A DNA stretch of 64,000 nt from Halopseudomonas sabulinigri (lineage in GTDB: Bacteria > Pseudomonadota > Gammaproteobacteria > Pseudomonadales > Pseudomonadaceae), in NCBI RefSeq assembly GCF_900105255.1, contig NZ_LT629763.1:2604001-2668000 (forward strand), in the 5' to 3' direction. The notes under the pieces were generated by a model. It saw only the letters and a list, made by a program, of their open reading frames with translations. It made no database searches and was not told the DNA's origin. The position numbers were made by a program, and so were the translations under genes. Shown in pieces: positions 38,409 to 47,927 of this stretch (positions are counted from its first letter, which is position 1; every line of letters starts with the position of its first letter).

Positions 38409-39362
38409 ATGAAGTCGACCGATCTGCGCATCCTGTTTGCCGGTACGCCGGAGTTCGCCGCCGCCCACCTGCAGGCCCTGATCGACGCCGGCATGAACAT
38501 TGTTGGCGTCTATACCCAGCCTGACCGACCCGCCGGCCGCGGCCACAAACTGGCCATGAGTGCCGTCAAGCAGCTTGCCTTGCAACATGATCTGCCGGTC
38601 TATCAGCCAGAGAAACTGCGTAGCGCCGAGACTCAGGCCGAACTGGCCGCCTTGCAGCCAGACCTGATGGTGGTGGTCGCCTATGGCCTGATACTGCCGC
38701 AAGCGGTGCTCGACATCCCGCGGCTGGGCTGCATCAACAGCCATGCCTCATTGCTGCCGCGCTGGCGCGGCGCGGCGCCGATACAACGGGCAATTGAAGC
38801 GGGGGATCGTGAATCGGGCGTCACCGTCATGCAAATGGAAGCCGGACTGGATACCGGCCCCATGTTGCTCAAGGTGAACACCCCGATCAGCGCGCAAGAC
38901 ACTGGTGGCAGCCTGCATGATCGTCTGGCCGAGCTCGGGCCACCGGCAGTGCTGCTGGCCATCGACGGGCTGGCCAAGGGCACGCTTGGCGGCGACGTGC
39001 AGGACGATAGCCTGGCGACCTACGCGCACAAGCTCAACAAGCAGGCCGCCGCACTGGACTGGCAACGCCCGGCAGGTGAACTGGATTGCCTGATTCGTGC
39101 CTTCAACCCCTGGCCGCTGGCGCATGCCAGCCTCGACGGCAAACCGCTCAAGGTCTGGGCCGCACAACCTGCACCCGGTAAAGGCGCGCCGGGCGAAGTA
39201 CTGGTCTGCAGCAAGGAAGGGCTGCTGGTCGCCTGCGGTGACGGCGCATTATTGCTGACTCGCCTGCAATTGCCTGGCGGCAAGCCACTGGCCTTCAGCG
39301 ATCTGTACAACGCGCGGCGTGAGCAGTTTGCCCCTGGCCTGCTACTGGGTAACGGCCTGTGA
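38409..39362 (+). CDS. fmt: Methionyl-tRNA formyltransferase
   Basis: 317 aa. Formylates initiator Met-tRNA using 10-formyl-THF. [12 protein letters not shown] at the N-terminus, the catalytic segment [21 protein letters not shown] (split at Asn/His; about residue 108) and a C-terminal OB-like domain are visible. The start at 38409 is chosen because the upstream frame runs through the terminator. The stop overlaps the rsmB GTG. Confidence 0.97.
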   Translation: MKSTDLRILFAGTPEFAAAHLQALIDAGMNIVGVYTQPDRPAGRGHKLAMSAVKQLALQHDLPVYQPEKLRSAETQAELAALQPDLMVVVAYGLILPQAVLDIPRLGCINSHASLLPRWRGAAPIQRAIEAGDRESGVTVMQMEAGLDTGPMLLKVNTPISAQDTGGSLHDRLAELGPPAVLLAIDGLAKGTLGGDVQDDSLATYAHKLNKQAAALDWQRPAGELDCLIRAFNPWPLAHASLDGKPLKVWAAQPAPGKGAPGEVLVCSKEGLLVACGDGALLLTRLQLPGGKPLAFSDLYNARREQFAPGLLLGNGL

Positions 39363-40693
39363 GCCCACGCCTGGCCGCCGCCCGCGCACTGGCTGCAGTG
39401 ATGGCCGGCAAGGCGTCGCTGGGCAGCAGCCTGCCCCGGCAGCTACAGGACGTGCCACCCCGTGACCATGCGCTGGTGCAAGAGCTGGCCTTCGGCACCG
39501 CGCGCTGGTACACCCGGTTGGACGCGCTGACCCGCGACCTGCTCAACAAGCCCATGAAAGCGGCCGATCTCGACCTGCAAGCGCTGTTGCTGGTCGGTCT
39601 GTATCAACTGCTCTACTTGCGGGTCCCCGCGCACGCGGCCATCGCCGCTACGGTCGATGCCGCTACCGAGATGGGTAAACCCTGGGCCAAGGGCATGCTC
39701 AATGCGGTGTTACGCAGGGTGCAACGCGAAGGCGAAGCGCTGCTAACCGTCGTTGACCAGTCACCCTCGCAGCGCGTTTCCCACCCCGGCTGGCTGTTCA
39801 AGCGCCTGCAACGCGCCTGGCCCGATCAACTCGATGCCATCACCAGCGCCAATAACCTGCATCCACCGCTGACCCTGCGCATCAACTTGCGCCAGACCGA
39901 CCGCGACAACTACCTGCAGCAACTACAGGCTGCGGGCATCGCGGCGAGCGCCTGCCGATATAGCGCCGTGGGTATCCAGCTGGCGCAGGCCTGTGACGTA
40001 CAGCAATTGCCAGGCTTCGCAGACGGCCTGGTCAGTGTTCAGGATGAAGCGGCCCAGCTGGCAGCGCCGCTGCTCGAACTGCAGCCGGGTCAGCGGGTGC
40101 TCGACGCCTGCTGCGCACCTGGCGGCAAGACCTGCCAGATACTGGAGCAACAGCCCGCGTTGCACGAGGTCGTAGCTCTGGACCTGGAGCCCGCGCGGCT
40201 CACGCGGGTGGCGGAGAACCTCGAACGCCTGCATTTAACAGCTACGCTGAAGGCAGCGGATGCTCGCGCCTTGGCAGACTGGTGGGATGGCACGCCATTC
40301 CAGCGTATCCTGCTCGACGCACCCTGCTCGGCGACCGGCGTGATTCGTCGCCACCCGGATATCAAGCTGACGCGTACGGCAGCCGATATCAAGGCATTGG
40401 CCAGCCTGCAGGGCGAAATGCTGGATCAACTCTGGCAGACCTTGGCCGTCGGCGGCATTCTGGTCTATGCCACATGCTCTGTGTTACCCGAGGAGAACAC
40501 CCAGGTGATTGAGGCTTTTCTGGCACGTCAGCCCGGCGCGCGGGCAGTGGATTTTGCGGCCGACTTCGGCGTCGCCCAGCTCTGTGGCCGCCAACTGTTG
40601 CCGCAGTCTGATGGACACGACGGGTTCTATCTGGCGAAACTGGTCAAGCTGTCTGCCAGCCCGGGAAGGCTTCTCAAGGAAACTGCGCAATGA
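39359..40693 (+). CDS. rsmB: 16S rRNA m5C967 methyltransferase
   Basis: 444 aa, GTG start overlapping the fmt stop. An N-terminal NusB-like domain (residues about 1-140) is followed by a Rossmann methyltransferase: SAM loop [11 protein letters not shown] (about residue 245), [17 protein letters not shown] and the catalytic Cys in [11 protein letters not shown]. Its stop overlaps the trkA start (ATGA). Confidence 0.95.
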   Translation: MSPRLAAARALAAVMAGKASLGSSLPRQLQDVPPRDHALVQELAFGTARWYTRLDALTRDLLNKPMKAADLDLQALLLVGLYQLLYLRVPAHAAIAATVDAATEMGKPWAKGMLNAVLRRVQREGEALLTVVDQSPSQRVSHPGWLFKRLQRAWPDQLDAITSANNLHPPLTLRINLRQTDRDNYLQQLQAAGIAASACRYSAVGIQLAQACDVQQLPGFADGLVSVQDEAAQLAAPLLELQPGQRVLDACCAPGGKTCQILEQQPALHEVVALDLEPARLTRVAENLERLHLTATLKAADARALADWWDGTPFQRILLDAPCSATGVIRRHPDIKLTRTAADIKALASLQGEMLDQLWQTLAVGGILVYATCSVLPEENTQVIEAFLARQPGARAVDFAADFGVAQLCGRQLLPQSDGHDGFYLAKLVKLSASPGRLLKETAQ

Positions 40694-42063
40694 AGATCAT
40701 TATCCTCGGTGCCGGACAGGTCGGCGGCAGCCTGGCAGCCCAGTTGGCCAGCGAAGCCAACGACATCACCGTGATCGACACCGACGCGGTACGTCTGCGC
40801 GAGCTGGGCGACCGTCTCGACATCCGCACCGTACAGGGCAAGGGCTCATTCCCGACAGTACTGCGCCAGGCCGGTGCGGACGATGCCGACATGCTGATCG
40901 CCGTGACCAGCAGCGATGAAACCAACATGATCGCCTGCCAGGTAGCCTACACGCTGTTTCGCACGCCGACCAAGATCGCCCGCGTGCGCGAGTCTGCCTA
41001 CCTGACCCGGGGTGGCCTATTCCATAACGAAGCGGTGCCTATTGATGTACTCATCAGCCCCGAGCAGGTGGTGACCAACTACGTCAAACGCCTGATCGAA
41101 CATCCAGGCGCGCTGCAGGTGCTGGATTTTGCCGAGGGCAAGGCCCAGCTGGTAGCGGTACGCGCCTACTATGGTGGGCCGCTGGTGGGCCAGGAGCTGC
41201 GCTTTCTGCGCCAGCACATGCCCGGCGTGGATACCCGGGTGGCGGCCATCTTCCGCAAGGATCGGCCGATCATTCCCAAGGGCGATACCATCATCGAAGC
41301 GGATGACGAAGTGTTCTTCATCGCGGCCACGCGCGACATTCGCGCGGTCATGAGTGAGCTGCGCCGGGTGGAGAAAACCCACAAGCGGGTGATCATCGCT
41401 GGCGGCGGCAACATCGGCGAGCGCCTGGCCGAAGCCATCGAGAGCCGCTATCAGGTCAAGATCATCGAGGCCAGCAAGGCCCGCGCTGACTACCTGTCGC
41501 AGAACCTCGACCGCGCCGTGGTGCTGCACGGCAGCGCCTCGGACCGCGAGCTGCTGATCGAGGAAAATATCGAAGAGGTCGATATCTTCTGTGCGGTCAC
41601 CAACGACGACGAGGCCAACATCATGTCGTCGATGCTGGCCAAGCGTCTTGGCGCACGCAAGGTAATGACGCTGATCAACAACCCGGCCTACGTTGACCTG
41701 GTGCAGGGCGGTGAAATCGATATTGCCATTTCGCCGTCCCAAACCACCATCGGTACCCTGTTGACCCACGTGCGGCGCGGCGACATCGTCAACGTCTACT
41801 CGCTGCGCCGGGGTGCTGCCGAGGCGATCGAAGCGGTGGCGCACGGCGATGCGCGTTCTTCCAAGGTGGTCGGCAAATCCATCGGCCAGATCGACCTGCC
41901 GCCGGGCACCACCATCGGTGCCATCGTGCGCGATGAAGAGGTGTTGATCGCGCATGACTCTACGGTCATCGAATCGGACGACCACGTGATCCTGTTCGTG
42001 ATCGACAAAAAACACATTCGCGATGTCGAGCGCCTGTTCCAGGTCGGCCTGACGTTCTTCTGA
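40690..42063 (+). CDS. trkA: Trk potassium uptake regulatory NAD-binding subunit
   Basis: 457 aa. Peripheral gating subunit of the Trk K+ system, with two tandem RCK units. The first has the NAD-binding loop [10 protein letters not shown] at residue 8, the second [10 protein letters not shown] near residue 240, and each is followed by a TrkA_C domain. It is coupled to rsmB by a 4-nt overlap and precedes trkH by 13 nt. Confidence 0.96.
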   Translation: MKIIILGAGQVGGSLAAQLASEANDITVIDTDAVRLRELGDRLDIRTVQGKGSFPTVLRQAGADDADMLIAVTSSDETNMIACQVAYTLFRTPTKIARVRESAYLTRGGLFHNEAVPIDVLISPEQVVTNYVKRLIEHPGALQVLDFAEGKAQLVAVRAYYGGPLVGQELRFLRQHMPGVDTRVAAIFRKDRPIIPKGDTIIEADDEVFFIAATRDIRAVMSELRRVEKTHKRVIIAGGGNIGERLAEAIESRYQVKIIEASKARADYLSQNLDRAVVLHGSASDRELLIEENIEEVDIFCAVTNDDEANIMSSMLAKRLGARKVMTLINNPAYVDLVQGGEIDIAISPSQTTIGTLLTHVRRGDIVNVYSLRRGAAEAIEAVAHGDARSSKVVGKSIGQIDLPPGTTIGAIVRDEEVLIAHDSTVIESDDHVILFVIDKKHIRDVERLFQVGLTFF

Positions 42064-42076
42064 GGTAGCCAGCTGC

Positions 42077-43525
42077 ATGCAGTATCCCCAGATCCAACGC
42101 ATCATCGGCATTCTGCTGATGCTGTTCTCGACCAGCATGCTGCCGGCGGCGGGCGTTGGGCTGTACTACCACGAACCGGCGATGAACGCCTTTCTCAGCG
42201 GCTTTGCCATCACCATGGTAGCCGGCGCGCTGATCTGGTATCCGGTGCATGGCCAGCGTAACGAGTTACGCACCCGCGATGGTTACCTGATCACCGTTCT
42301 GTTCTGGCTGGTTCTGGGGCTGTTCGGGGCGGTGCCGCTGTGGTTGCTCGACATGCCCGATCTGAGCGTGGCCGACGCCGTATTCGAGTCCTTCTCCGGG
42401 CTGACCACCACAGGTGCCACTGTCATCACCGGGCTGGATACCCTGCCGCGCGCTTTGCTCTACTACCGCCAGCAACTGCAGTGGTTTGGCGGCATGGGGA
42501 TCATCGTGCTGGCGGTGGCGATTCTGCCCATGCTGGGCGTCGGCGGCATGCAACTGTACCGCGCCGAGATGCCCGGGCCGCTGAAAGAGAACAAGCTGAC
42601 CCCGCGCATCGCCGAAACCGCCAAGGTGCTCTGGTACATCTACGCCGGCCTCACCCTGGCCTGCGCGCTGGCCTACTGGGCGGCCGGTATGGACCTGTTC
42701 AACGCCATTGGCCACAGCTTTTCTACCGTCGCCATCGGCGGCTTTTCAACCCACGATGCCAGCATCGGCTACTACAACAGCCCGCTGATCGAGGCCATCT
42801 GCATTCTGTTCATGCTGATTTCCGGCATCAACTTCGCGCTGCACTTTCTCGCCTGGCGCTTCCGCTCGCTGAAGAACTACTGGCAAGACCCGGAGTGCCG
42901 CGCCTATGTGCTGATTCTCTGCGTGCTCTTTGTGACCTGTACCGCTGTGCTGATTCACTTTCAGCACCACGACGTCTGGACCTCGATCCGCTACGCAGCC
43001 TTTGAAACGGTATCGATCGCCACCACCACCGGGTTTGGCGTGACCGACTTCTCTACCTGGCCCACGCTATTGCCCTACCTGCTGCTGTACGCCAGCTTCA
43101 TCGGCGCTTGCGCAGGCTCTACCGGCGGCGGCATGAAGGTGATCCGCGTGCTGCTGCTGTACAAGCAGGGCACCCGCGAGACCAAACGCCTGCTGCACCC
43201 GCACGGGGTCTTCCCGGTAAAGCTGGGGCACAAGCCGGTACCTGATCGGGTGGTCGAAGCGGTCTGGGGGTTCTGCGCGGTGTATGTCTTCACCTTCGCC
43301 ATGCTGTTTCTGATCTTGCTGGGCACCGGGCTCGACTTTGTTACCGCTTTCTCGGCGCTGACTGCCTGCATCAACAACCTGGGCCCGGGCCTGGGGGAAG
43401 TGGCGGTGCACTACGGCAATCTGGAGGCCTCGGTGAAGTGGATTCTGGCCTTCGCCATGCTGCTCGGCCGTCTCGAAGTCTTCACCCTGCTGGTGCTGCT
43501 GACACCCATGTTCTGGCGGCGCTGA
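42077..43525 (+). CDS. trkH: Trk potassium uptake membrane subunit
   Basis: 482-aa K+ channel-like transporter. The four selectivity-filter loops are readable: SGLTTTGATV (about residue 113), STVAIGGFST (about 215), TTTGFGVTD (about 317) and ACINNLGPGLG (about 433), giving the degenerate fourfold pore of TrkH/KtrB proteins. It is adjacent to its regulator trkA, forming a two-gene uptake module. Confidence 0.95.
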   Translation: MQYPQIQRIIGILLMLFSTSMLPAAGVGLYYHEPAMNAFLSGFAITMVAGALIWYPVHGQRNELRTRDGYLITVLFWLVLGLFGAVPLWLLDMPDLSVADAVFESFSGLTTTGATVITGLDTLPRALLYYRQQLQWFGGMGIIVLAVAILPMLGVGGMQLYRAEMPGPLKENKLTPRIAETAKVLWYIYAGLTLACALAYWAAGMDLFNAIGHSFSTVAIGGFSTHDASIGYYNSPLIEAICILFMLISGINFALHFLAWRFRSLKNYWQDPECRAYVLILCVLFVTCTAVLIHFQHHDVWTSIRYAAFETVSIATTTGFGVTDFSTWPTLLPYLLLYASFIGACAGSTGGGMKVIRVLLLYKQGTRETKRLLHPHGVFPVKLGHKPVPDRVVEAVWGFCAVYVFTFAMLFLILLGTGLDFVTAFSALTACINNLGPGLGEVAVHYGNLEASVKWILAFAMLLGRLEVFTLLVLLTPMFWRR

Positions 43526-43537
43526 GGCGCTGCCGGC

Positions 43538-43807
43538 TTAGTCTTCGTCGAGAAACTGCATGCCGGCGCCTTCGCCAGCAACGATCCGCTGGACCGACAT
43601 GCGCAGCACCGGCGCCGCAAACGGCATACCCTGCACCTGGCCCTGCACTTCGTCGCCCGGCTGCAGCCTTGCCATGTCCGGGTGTTCGACAAACACGCCA
43701 CCATCGGACAGATCCTTGGTATGCGCCGTCAGCTCACCGAAGCTGGCGTGCCAGATTTTGATTTGCGCACGCATCGGCGTGCGTGGATGTTGTCGCTGGT
43801 TACTCAC
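43538..43807 (-). CDS. PilZ-domain protein (predicted c-di-GMP binding)
   Basis: 89 aa, essentially one PilZ domain. RQHPRTPMR near the N-terminus and DLSDGGVFV (about residue 33) are the RxxxR and (D/N)xSxxG motifs that contact cyclic di-GMP. There is no effector domain, so it probably acts as an adaptor. It is convergent with trkH, as in the PA0012 position of P. aeruginosa. Confidence 0.9.
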   Translation of the reverse strand: MSNQRQHPRTPMRAQIKIWHASFGELTAHTKDLSDGGVFVEHPDMARLQPGDEVQGQVQGMPFAAPVLRMSVQRIVAGEGAGMQFLDED

Positions 43808-43902
43808 TCCATGTCCCCCTGAGGCAGGTGCGGAGCTTCTTGCTTGAGACCGTCACCTGTTTGCGTAAACACCTGCCGCCGACCCTCGCCGACGCTACCG
43901 CT

Positions 43903-44790
43903 TTAATACCACCTTTTTTCACCCTCTGGGCGCTTTTTGAACCGCTTCATGCTCCACATGTACTGACTGGGCCAGCGCCGCACATAACCCTCGATCACCG
44001 CGCTCATGCAGGCCACCGCGGTTAGTTCGTCCGCGCTGTAGAGTGCCTCGGGCGCCTCTTCGAGAATCACCTTGAAGCCGCTGTTATCGGGTAGTCGAAG
44101 GCAGTGGAAGAACAACGCTTTGGCGTCATTGCCGCGCAGCAGGTTGGGCACAAACTTGCTGGTCAGCGCCTGGGTAGCAAAGAAGGGGACGAACAGCCCA
44201 CTCTTGCGCGCCGGTTCCGGGTCAGCCGGAATACCCACCGCGCCACCGCGACGCACTTCGCGCATGACGCTGATGATGCCCTCGCGGGTAGAGGCCGCTA
44301 CCTTGTTGCCCAATTGCGTGCGTTGCCGCTGCAGCAGTTCGTCCACCGCTTTCTGCTTCGGCGGCCGGTAGAAGATGATCGGGCTGGCGTGCGAGCAATA
44401 CCAGTGATTGAGCACTTCCCAATTGCCCAGGTGGCTGGTAATGCCAACCACACCCTTGCCCGCGGCAATGGCCTCGTCCAGTAGATGAGCCCCTTCCACT
44501 TCCTTGATGAAACCCACGGTCTTGCGCGGCGACCACATCCAGGCACACGCGCTTTCAGCCATGCTGCGCCCGGTATCGAGCAGGGTACGGCGCACCAGGT
44601 CGTCCAGTTCGGTCTTGCTCAGTTCGGGCATACAGTGACTGAGGTTGATGCGGGTCACCTCCCGCGAGCGGTTAGGCAACTTCCACATCAGCCAGCCGAC
44701 GAAAGCGCCCAAACGCTGCGCCGCAGCAAACGGCAACAGGGCAAAGAGCTTGAGAAAACCAACGATGAATGCGCCTTTCAACCGCTCCAC
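43903..44790 (-). CDS. Lipid A secondary acyltransferase (LpxL/HtrB family)
   Basis: 295 aa. Adds a secondary acyl chain to lipid A at the inner membrane. An N-terminal hydrophobic segment (GAFIVGFLKLFALLPFAAA) is followed by the acyltransferase motif SHLGNWEVLNHW (HX4E form, about residue 128) and GGAVGIPADPEPARKSG. It closely resembles the P. aeruginosa PA0011 type, from memory. The start is GTG at 44790. The MITE-like element lies 66 bp upstream and may affect its promoter. Confidence 0.9.
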   Translation of the reverse strand: MERLKGAFIVGFLKLFALLPFAAAQRLGAFVGWLMWKLPNRSREVTRINLSHCMPELSKTELDDLVRRTLLDTGRSMAESACAWMWSPRKTVGFIKEVEGAHLLDEAIAAGKGVVGITSHLGNWEVLNHWYCSHASPIIFYRPPKQKAVDELLQRQRTQLGNKVAASTREGIISVMREVRRGGAVGIPADPEPARKSGLFVPFFATQALTSKFVPNLLRGNDAKALFFHCLRLPDNSGFKVILEEAPEALYSADELTAVACMSAVIEGYVRRWPSQYMWSMKRFKKRPEGEKRWY

Positions 44791-44856
44791 TGCATGTACC
44801 CCGGCATCAATTCAAAAACCCATTGTAAGTGGCACGGCCGCGTTGGGCGAGGGGCA

Positions 44857-45126
44857 CTAGGGAAGCACTGATTAATTCCACACGCCCTCTGCGAGTGATC
44901 AAGCATGTAGCTGCAAGGCGTGCTGTGCAACCAATAGTGGTTCTATTGGCAAGCAGCGCAACACAGCAGATGCATGCTTGAGCGCTCGCCCTACGGGGTG
45001 TACAGGCTGGGCCGCACTCTGCGTTGTGATTTCTCGACAGGTCCCGACATGCCTTCGAAATCACGCCTTGATTGCAGCCCAGCCTGCACGCCAGAGGGCA
45101 TGCGGAATTAATTAGTGTTTCCCTAG
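44857..45126. mobile_element. MITE-like palindromic element with 35-bp imperfect inverted ends
   Basis: Ends CTAGGGAAGCACTGATTAAT at the left and its near-complement ending CCCTAG at the right (35 nt each, a few mismatches). CTAG on both sides could be a 4-bp target duplication. Inside are nested palindromes: CCAATAG/CTATTGG (44931-44949), CAGGCTGGGC/GCCCAGCCTG (45003-45086) and GTGATTTC/GAAATCAC (45026-45064). It has no open frame, so it is a non-autonomous element. It fills most of the gap between tag and the acyltransferase. Confidence 0.78.
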
Positions 45127-45713
45127 GCAGAACCGCCCAGCACGGCAAAGCGGTGGCAGTCGCGGGTATGGTCCATGACCATGCCGGTGGCCTGCATGAA
45201 GGCATAGCAAATGGTCGGCCCGACGAAAGTAAAACCGGCCTTTTTCAAGGCTTTGCTCATGTTGGCGGCGGCCGCCGTCTGTGCCGGTATTTCACTCAGG
45301 CTGGCAAAATTATTTATCTGCGGCTGGCCACCCACAAACTGCCATAACCAGGCGACCGGTTCATGCTGCTCGCTGAGCGCCAGCCAGGCCTGCGCATTGC
45401 GCCGAGCGCCATACACCTTCAAACGGTTGCGAATGATGCCACTATTTTGCAGCAGCGCCTGCAGCTGCTCGTCGCTCTGGCCGGCCATAAAGGAGGCATC
45501 AAAGCCGCGATACAGCTGCCGGTAATGCGCGCGCTTGCGTAGTACGGTGATCCACGACAGGCCAGCCTGAAAGCCTTCCAGCAGCAGCATCTCAAACAGC
45601 TGCTCGGCATCCCGACAGGGCACGCCCCACTCCTCGTCGTGGTATTGCTGATACACGGGGTCATCCGAGCACCATTGGCAGCGGGCGAGGGGGGCAGCTG
45701 ATGGTTTACTCAC
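45123..45713 (-). CDS. tag: 3-methyladenine DNA glycosylase I
   Basis: 196 aa. Excises 3-methyladenine from DNA. RCQWCSDDPVYQQYHDEEWG near the N-terminus and MDHTRDCHR near the C-terminus supply the Cys/His zinc site. LEGFQAGLSWITVLRKR and LKKAGFTFVGPTICYAFMQA are the glycosylase core. The TAG stop is formed by the CTAG at the very end of the MITE-like element, so the last few residues may be altered from the ancestral gene, but the catalytic part is complete. Confidence 0.93.
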   Translation of the reverse strand: MSKPSAAPLARCQWCSDDPVYQQYHDEEWGVPCRDAEQLFEMLLLEGFQAGLSWITVLRKRAHYRQLYRGFDASFMAGQSDEQLQALLQNSGIIRNRLKVYGARRNAQAWLALSEQHEPVAWLWQFVGGQPQINNFASLSEIPAQTAAAANMSKALKKAGFTFVGPTICYAFMQATGMVMDHTRDCHRFAVLGGSA

Positions 45714-45825
45714 AATTCAGACTCCTGACTGATGACGACTCCAGAACCGCGTCTGCGACGTTTATACTCTGCGCAGGATGAATTCCCAACCTCATTTTCT
45801 TCCCACAGCAAGGTGGCAACCGCGT

Positions 45826-46164
45826 ATGAGCAATGAACTGGCAATCAATGACATTCAACTCGGTGACGGCAAGGAATGCGTCAAAGGCGCCTTGATTACC
45901 GTGCATTACACCGGCCGCCTGGACGATGGCAGCGTGTTCGACTCCTCGCATCAGCGCGGCAAGCCCTTTCAGTGCGTGATTGGCACCGGCCGCGTGATCA
46001 AGGGCTGGGATCAGGGCCTGATGGGCATGCGTGTGGGTGGCAAGCGCGAACTCTACGTACCCTCTCATCTTGCCTATGGAGAGCGCAGCATGGGACCAAT
46101 CAAGGCGCACTCCAATCTGCGCTTCGAGATCGAGCTGCTGGAAGTACTCACCCGTGATGATTGA
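45826..46164 (+). CDS. FKBP-type peptidyl-prolyl isomerase
   Basis: 112 aa, a single FKBP domain without signal peptide, so cytoplasmic. Core pattern: VHYTGRLDDGSVFDSSHQRG, FQCVIGTGRVIKGWDQGLMGM, GGKRELYVPSHLAYGER and the C-terminal LRFEIELLEV. Active-site aromatic and Asp positions are kept. The start at 45826 is chosen for its AAGGTGG site; an ATG 16 codons upstream has no usable spacing. It is divergent from tag. Confidence 0.9.
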   Translation: MSNELAINDIQLGDGKECVKGALITVHYTGRLDDGSVFDSSHQRGKPFQCVIGTGRVIKGWDQGLMGMRVGGKRELYVPSHLAYGERSMGPIKAHSNLRFEIELLEVLTRDD

Positions 46165-46178
46165 GTACCTTGCCGCCC

Positions 46179-46228
46179 TGTAAAGATGACTTGACATTGA
46201 TCACCCAGACTGTAAAGTCAGCTTTACA
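46179..46228 (+). promoter_or_regulatory. Promoter with TGTAAAG operator boxes
   Basis: TGTAAAG at 46179, then the dyad TGTAAAG-TCAG-CTTTACA (46211-46228). A TTGACA -35 hexamer at 46191 with a 16-bp spacer to TAAAGT places the dyad over the -10. The following operon ends with an XRE-type repressor, the obvious candidate to bind here. Confidence 0.65.
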
Positions 46229-46247
46229 CTCAAACGGAGGGCACAAG

Positions 46248-46622
46248 ATGGTCAGGTATCGGTTTATCTACCAATTCGGTTTGACCATGCTGGCTTATCT
46301 GCTCAGTGTGGTCGTCAGCAGTCAGCTGCTGACAACGCCCCACGGCGCTTTCCTCTCCATCGCTCTCGCGCTGCTGCCCGTACCCTTTCTCTGCCTGATG
46401 GCAACGGCGGTGGTGCGACAATTGCGCCGCATGGATGAGCTGGGGCAGCGCATTCAGCTCGAAGCCCTGGGTCTGGCTTTCGTAGGCAGCGCGCTGATTA
46501 CCTTCAGCTACGGATTTCTGGAAACTGCCGGCTTCCCCCGCTTGTCCATGTTCTATGTCTGGCCATTGATGGGCAGCCTGTGGGCGCTGGGTTGTGTGCT
46601 CGGCGTAAGGCGCTACCGTTGA
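46248..46622 (+). CDS. Small four-helix membrane protein, partner of XRE regulator
   Basis: 124 aa with about four hydrophobic segments (residues about 8-27, 33-55, 75-97, 103-118) and no recognised catalytic motif. GGAGG 7 nt upstream fixes the start at 46248 within a longer frame. The stop overlaps the TTG start of the XRE gene. Pairs of a small membrane protein and a roughly 65-aa XRE regulator are common in bacteria, but their job is not known to me. Confidence 0.78.
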   Translation: MVRYRFIYQFGLTMLAYLLSVVVSSQLLTTPHGAFLSIALALLPVPFLCLMATAVVRQLRRMDELGQRIQLEALGLAFVGSALITFSYGFLETAGFPRLSMFYVWPLMGSLWALGCVLGVRRYR

Positions 46623-46816
46623 AAAGCCGTCTGCGCGAGCTGCGCAGCGCCCAGGGCTGGTCTCAGGGCGAACTGGCCAGCCGTATCGGCGTATCGCGAC
46701 AGACCATCAATGCGATCGAGCAGGAGAAGTACGATCCCAGTCTGCCACTGGCCTTCAAGCTGGCGCAGGTATTCAGCCTGCCGATAGAAGCGATTTTCAC
46801 GCCGAGCGGCGACTGA
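46619..46816 (+). CDS. Small XRE/Cro-type regulator
   Basis: 65 aa, all helix-turn-helix: RLRELRSAQGWSQGELASRI followed by GVSRQTINAIEQEKYDP and the ending FSLPIEAIF. TTG start at 46619 overlaps the preceding stop (TTGA) and has TAAGGCG about 9 nt upstream. Upstream in-frame codons lie inside the previous gene. It is likely an autoregulator acting at the TGTAAAG boxes. Confidence 0.85.
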   Translation: MKSRLRELRSAQGWSQGELASRIGVSRQTINAIEQEKYDPSLPLAFKLAQVFSLPIEAIFTPSGD

Positions 46817-46847
46817 GTACGCAAAAAACACCGCGAAGGAGATAAGG

Positions 46848-47864
46848 GTGAACGCCGAGCAACTGCAATTTAATCTGGACCCGGTCATCCAGCGTTTGCT
46901 GGAGGAGGCCTATAGCCTGCTGGCCGCTTTGCCGCTGCTGCTGTTGGCGCTGATCATGGTCTGGCTGTGCTGGGCGTTGGGTGGCTGGTTATCGCGCCGC
47001 GCCCTGCTGGAGCGCGTGGCCTCACGCAACCCGTTCATGCGCGACCTGACCCGCACCACGGTGCGCTGGTCGGCGACGCTGATTGGCGTGCTGATCGCAT
47101 TGGAGATCATGAATGCCACCGCACTGGTGGGCGCGGTCCTGGGCACCGCCGGGGTGCTCGGCGTCGCCCTCGGCTTTGCCTTCAAGAACACCATGGAGAA
47201 CTACCTTGCCGGTATTCTCATGAGTCTGCGCCAACCCTTTGCGCCCAAGGATCACGTAGTCATCGACGGCAATGAAGGGGTAGTGGTGGCGCTGACCTCG
47301 CGTGCCACTGTGCTGATGACCCTGGATGGCAACCACCTGCGCATCCCCAACGCCCTGGTGTTCAGCAGCGTCATGCTCAACTACACGCGCAACCCCAGCC
47401 GCCGTTTTGCCTTTGATGTGGGCATCGGCGTTAACGAAGACCTGGTGCGCGCCCAGCGCATCGGTACCGACAAGCTCAATGCCCTCGATGGTGTGATGGA
47501 TACCCCGCCGCCGCGGGCCTATATCACGGCGCTGGGCGATTCCAACGTGCAGGTGCGCTACCATGCCTGGGTAGATCAGCGCTCCCACGACTTCGTTAGC
47601 GTCAAGAGTGAAGCCATTCGTCAGGTCAAGCTCGCGCTGGAAGCAGCCGAGATGGACATGCCTGAGCCCATCTACCGGGTGCAGATTACCGAACGCGGCA
47701 GCGCCCCGCAGGCGACAGCCAGCGCGCAGGCCAGCAGGCAAACAAGCGCCGAAGACGCCGCTATCGATATGCGCGTAAAGCCCGACCTGGACGCCCAGAT
47801 CGCCCAGGATCAACATCAGCGCGGCAGTGAAGATCTGCTTGATCCTAACGCCCCCCGCGAGTAG
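46848..47864 (+). CDS. MscS-family mechanosensitive channel
   Basis: 338 aa. It has two or three N-terminal transmembrane helices, then the pore-lining helix and conserved cage entry (GTAGVLGVALGFAFKNTMENYLAG, split around residue 105), a beta domain VVIDGNEGVVV and the C-terminal alpha-beta domain. The last 50 residues are a polar, low-complexity tail. GTG start with AAGGAGA upstream. It releases solutes on osmotic downshift. No strong terminator is seen other than the attenuator at 48008, which could also serve this gene. Confidence 0.9.
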   Translation: MNAEQLQFNLDPVIQRLLEEAYSLLAALPLLLLALIMVWLCWALGGWLSRRALLERVASRNPFMRDLTRTTVRWSATLIGVLIALEIMNATALVGAVLGTAGVLGVALGFAFKNTMENYLAGILMSLRQPFAPKDHVVIDGNEGVVVALTSRATVLMTLDGNHLRIPNALVFSSVMLNYTRNPSRRFAFDVGIGVNEDLVRAQRIGTDKLNALDGVMDTPPPRAYITALGDSNVQVRYHAWVDQRSHDFVSVKSEAIRQVKLALEAAEMDMPEPIYRVQITERGSAPQATASAQASRQTSAEDAAIDMRVKPDLDAQIAQDQHQRGSEDLLDPNAPRE

Positions 47865-47890
47865 CCCCGCCAGCCGCCGCAAGATGCCGC

Positions 47891-47920
47891 TTGACCCACC
47901 CAAGCGCAAGCGGCTACATT
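47891..47920 (+). promoter_or_regulatory. Candidate promoter of the ilvA leader
   Basis: TTGACC (47891-47896) and TACATT (47915-47920) with an 18-bp spacer. A start about 7 nt downstream would put the transcript 5' end at or next to the leader ATG (47928), i.e. a leaderless leader ORF, which would explain why no ribosome-binding site is visible. Confidence 0.45.
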
Positions 47921-47927
47921 CAAGCCC

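Noticed and set aside
44857-45126. Insertion sequence with transposase
   Set aside because: Inverted ends are present but the 270 bp hold no open frame of useful length, so only a non-autonomous element can be claimed.
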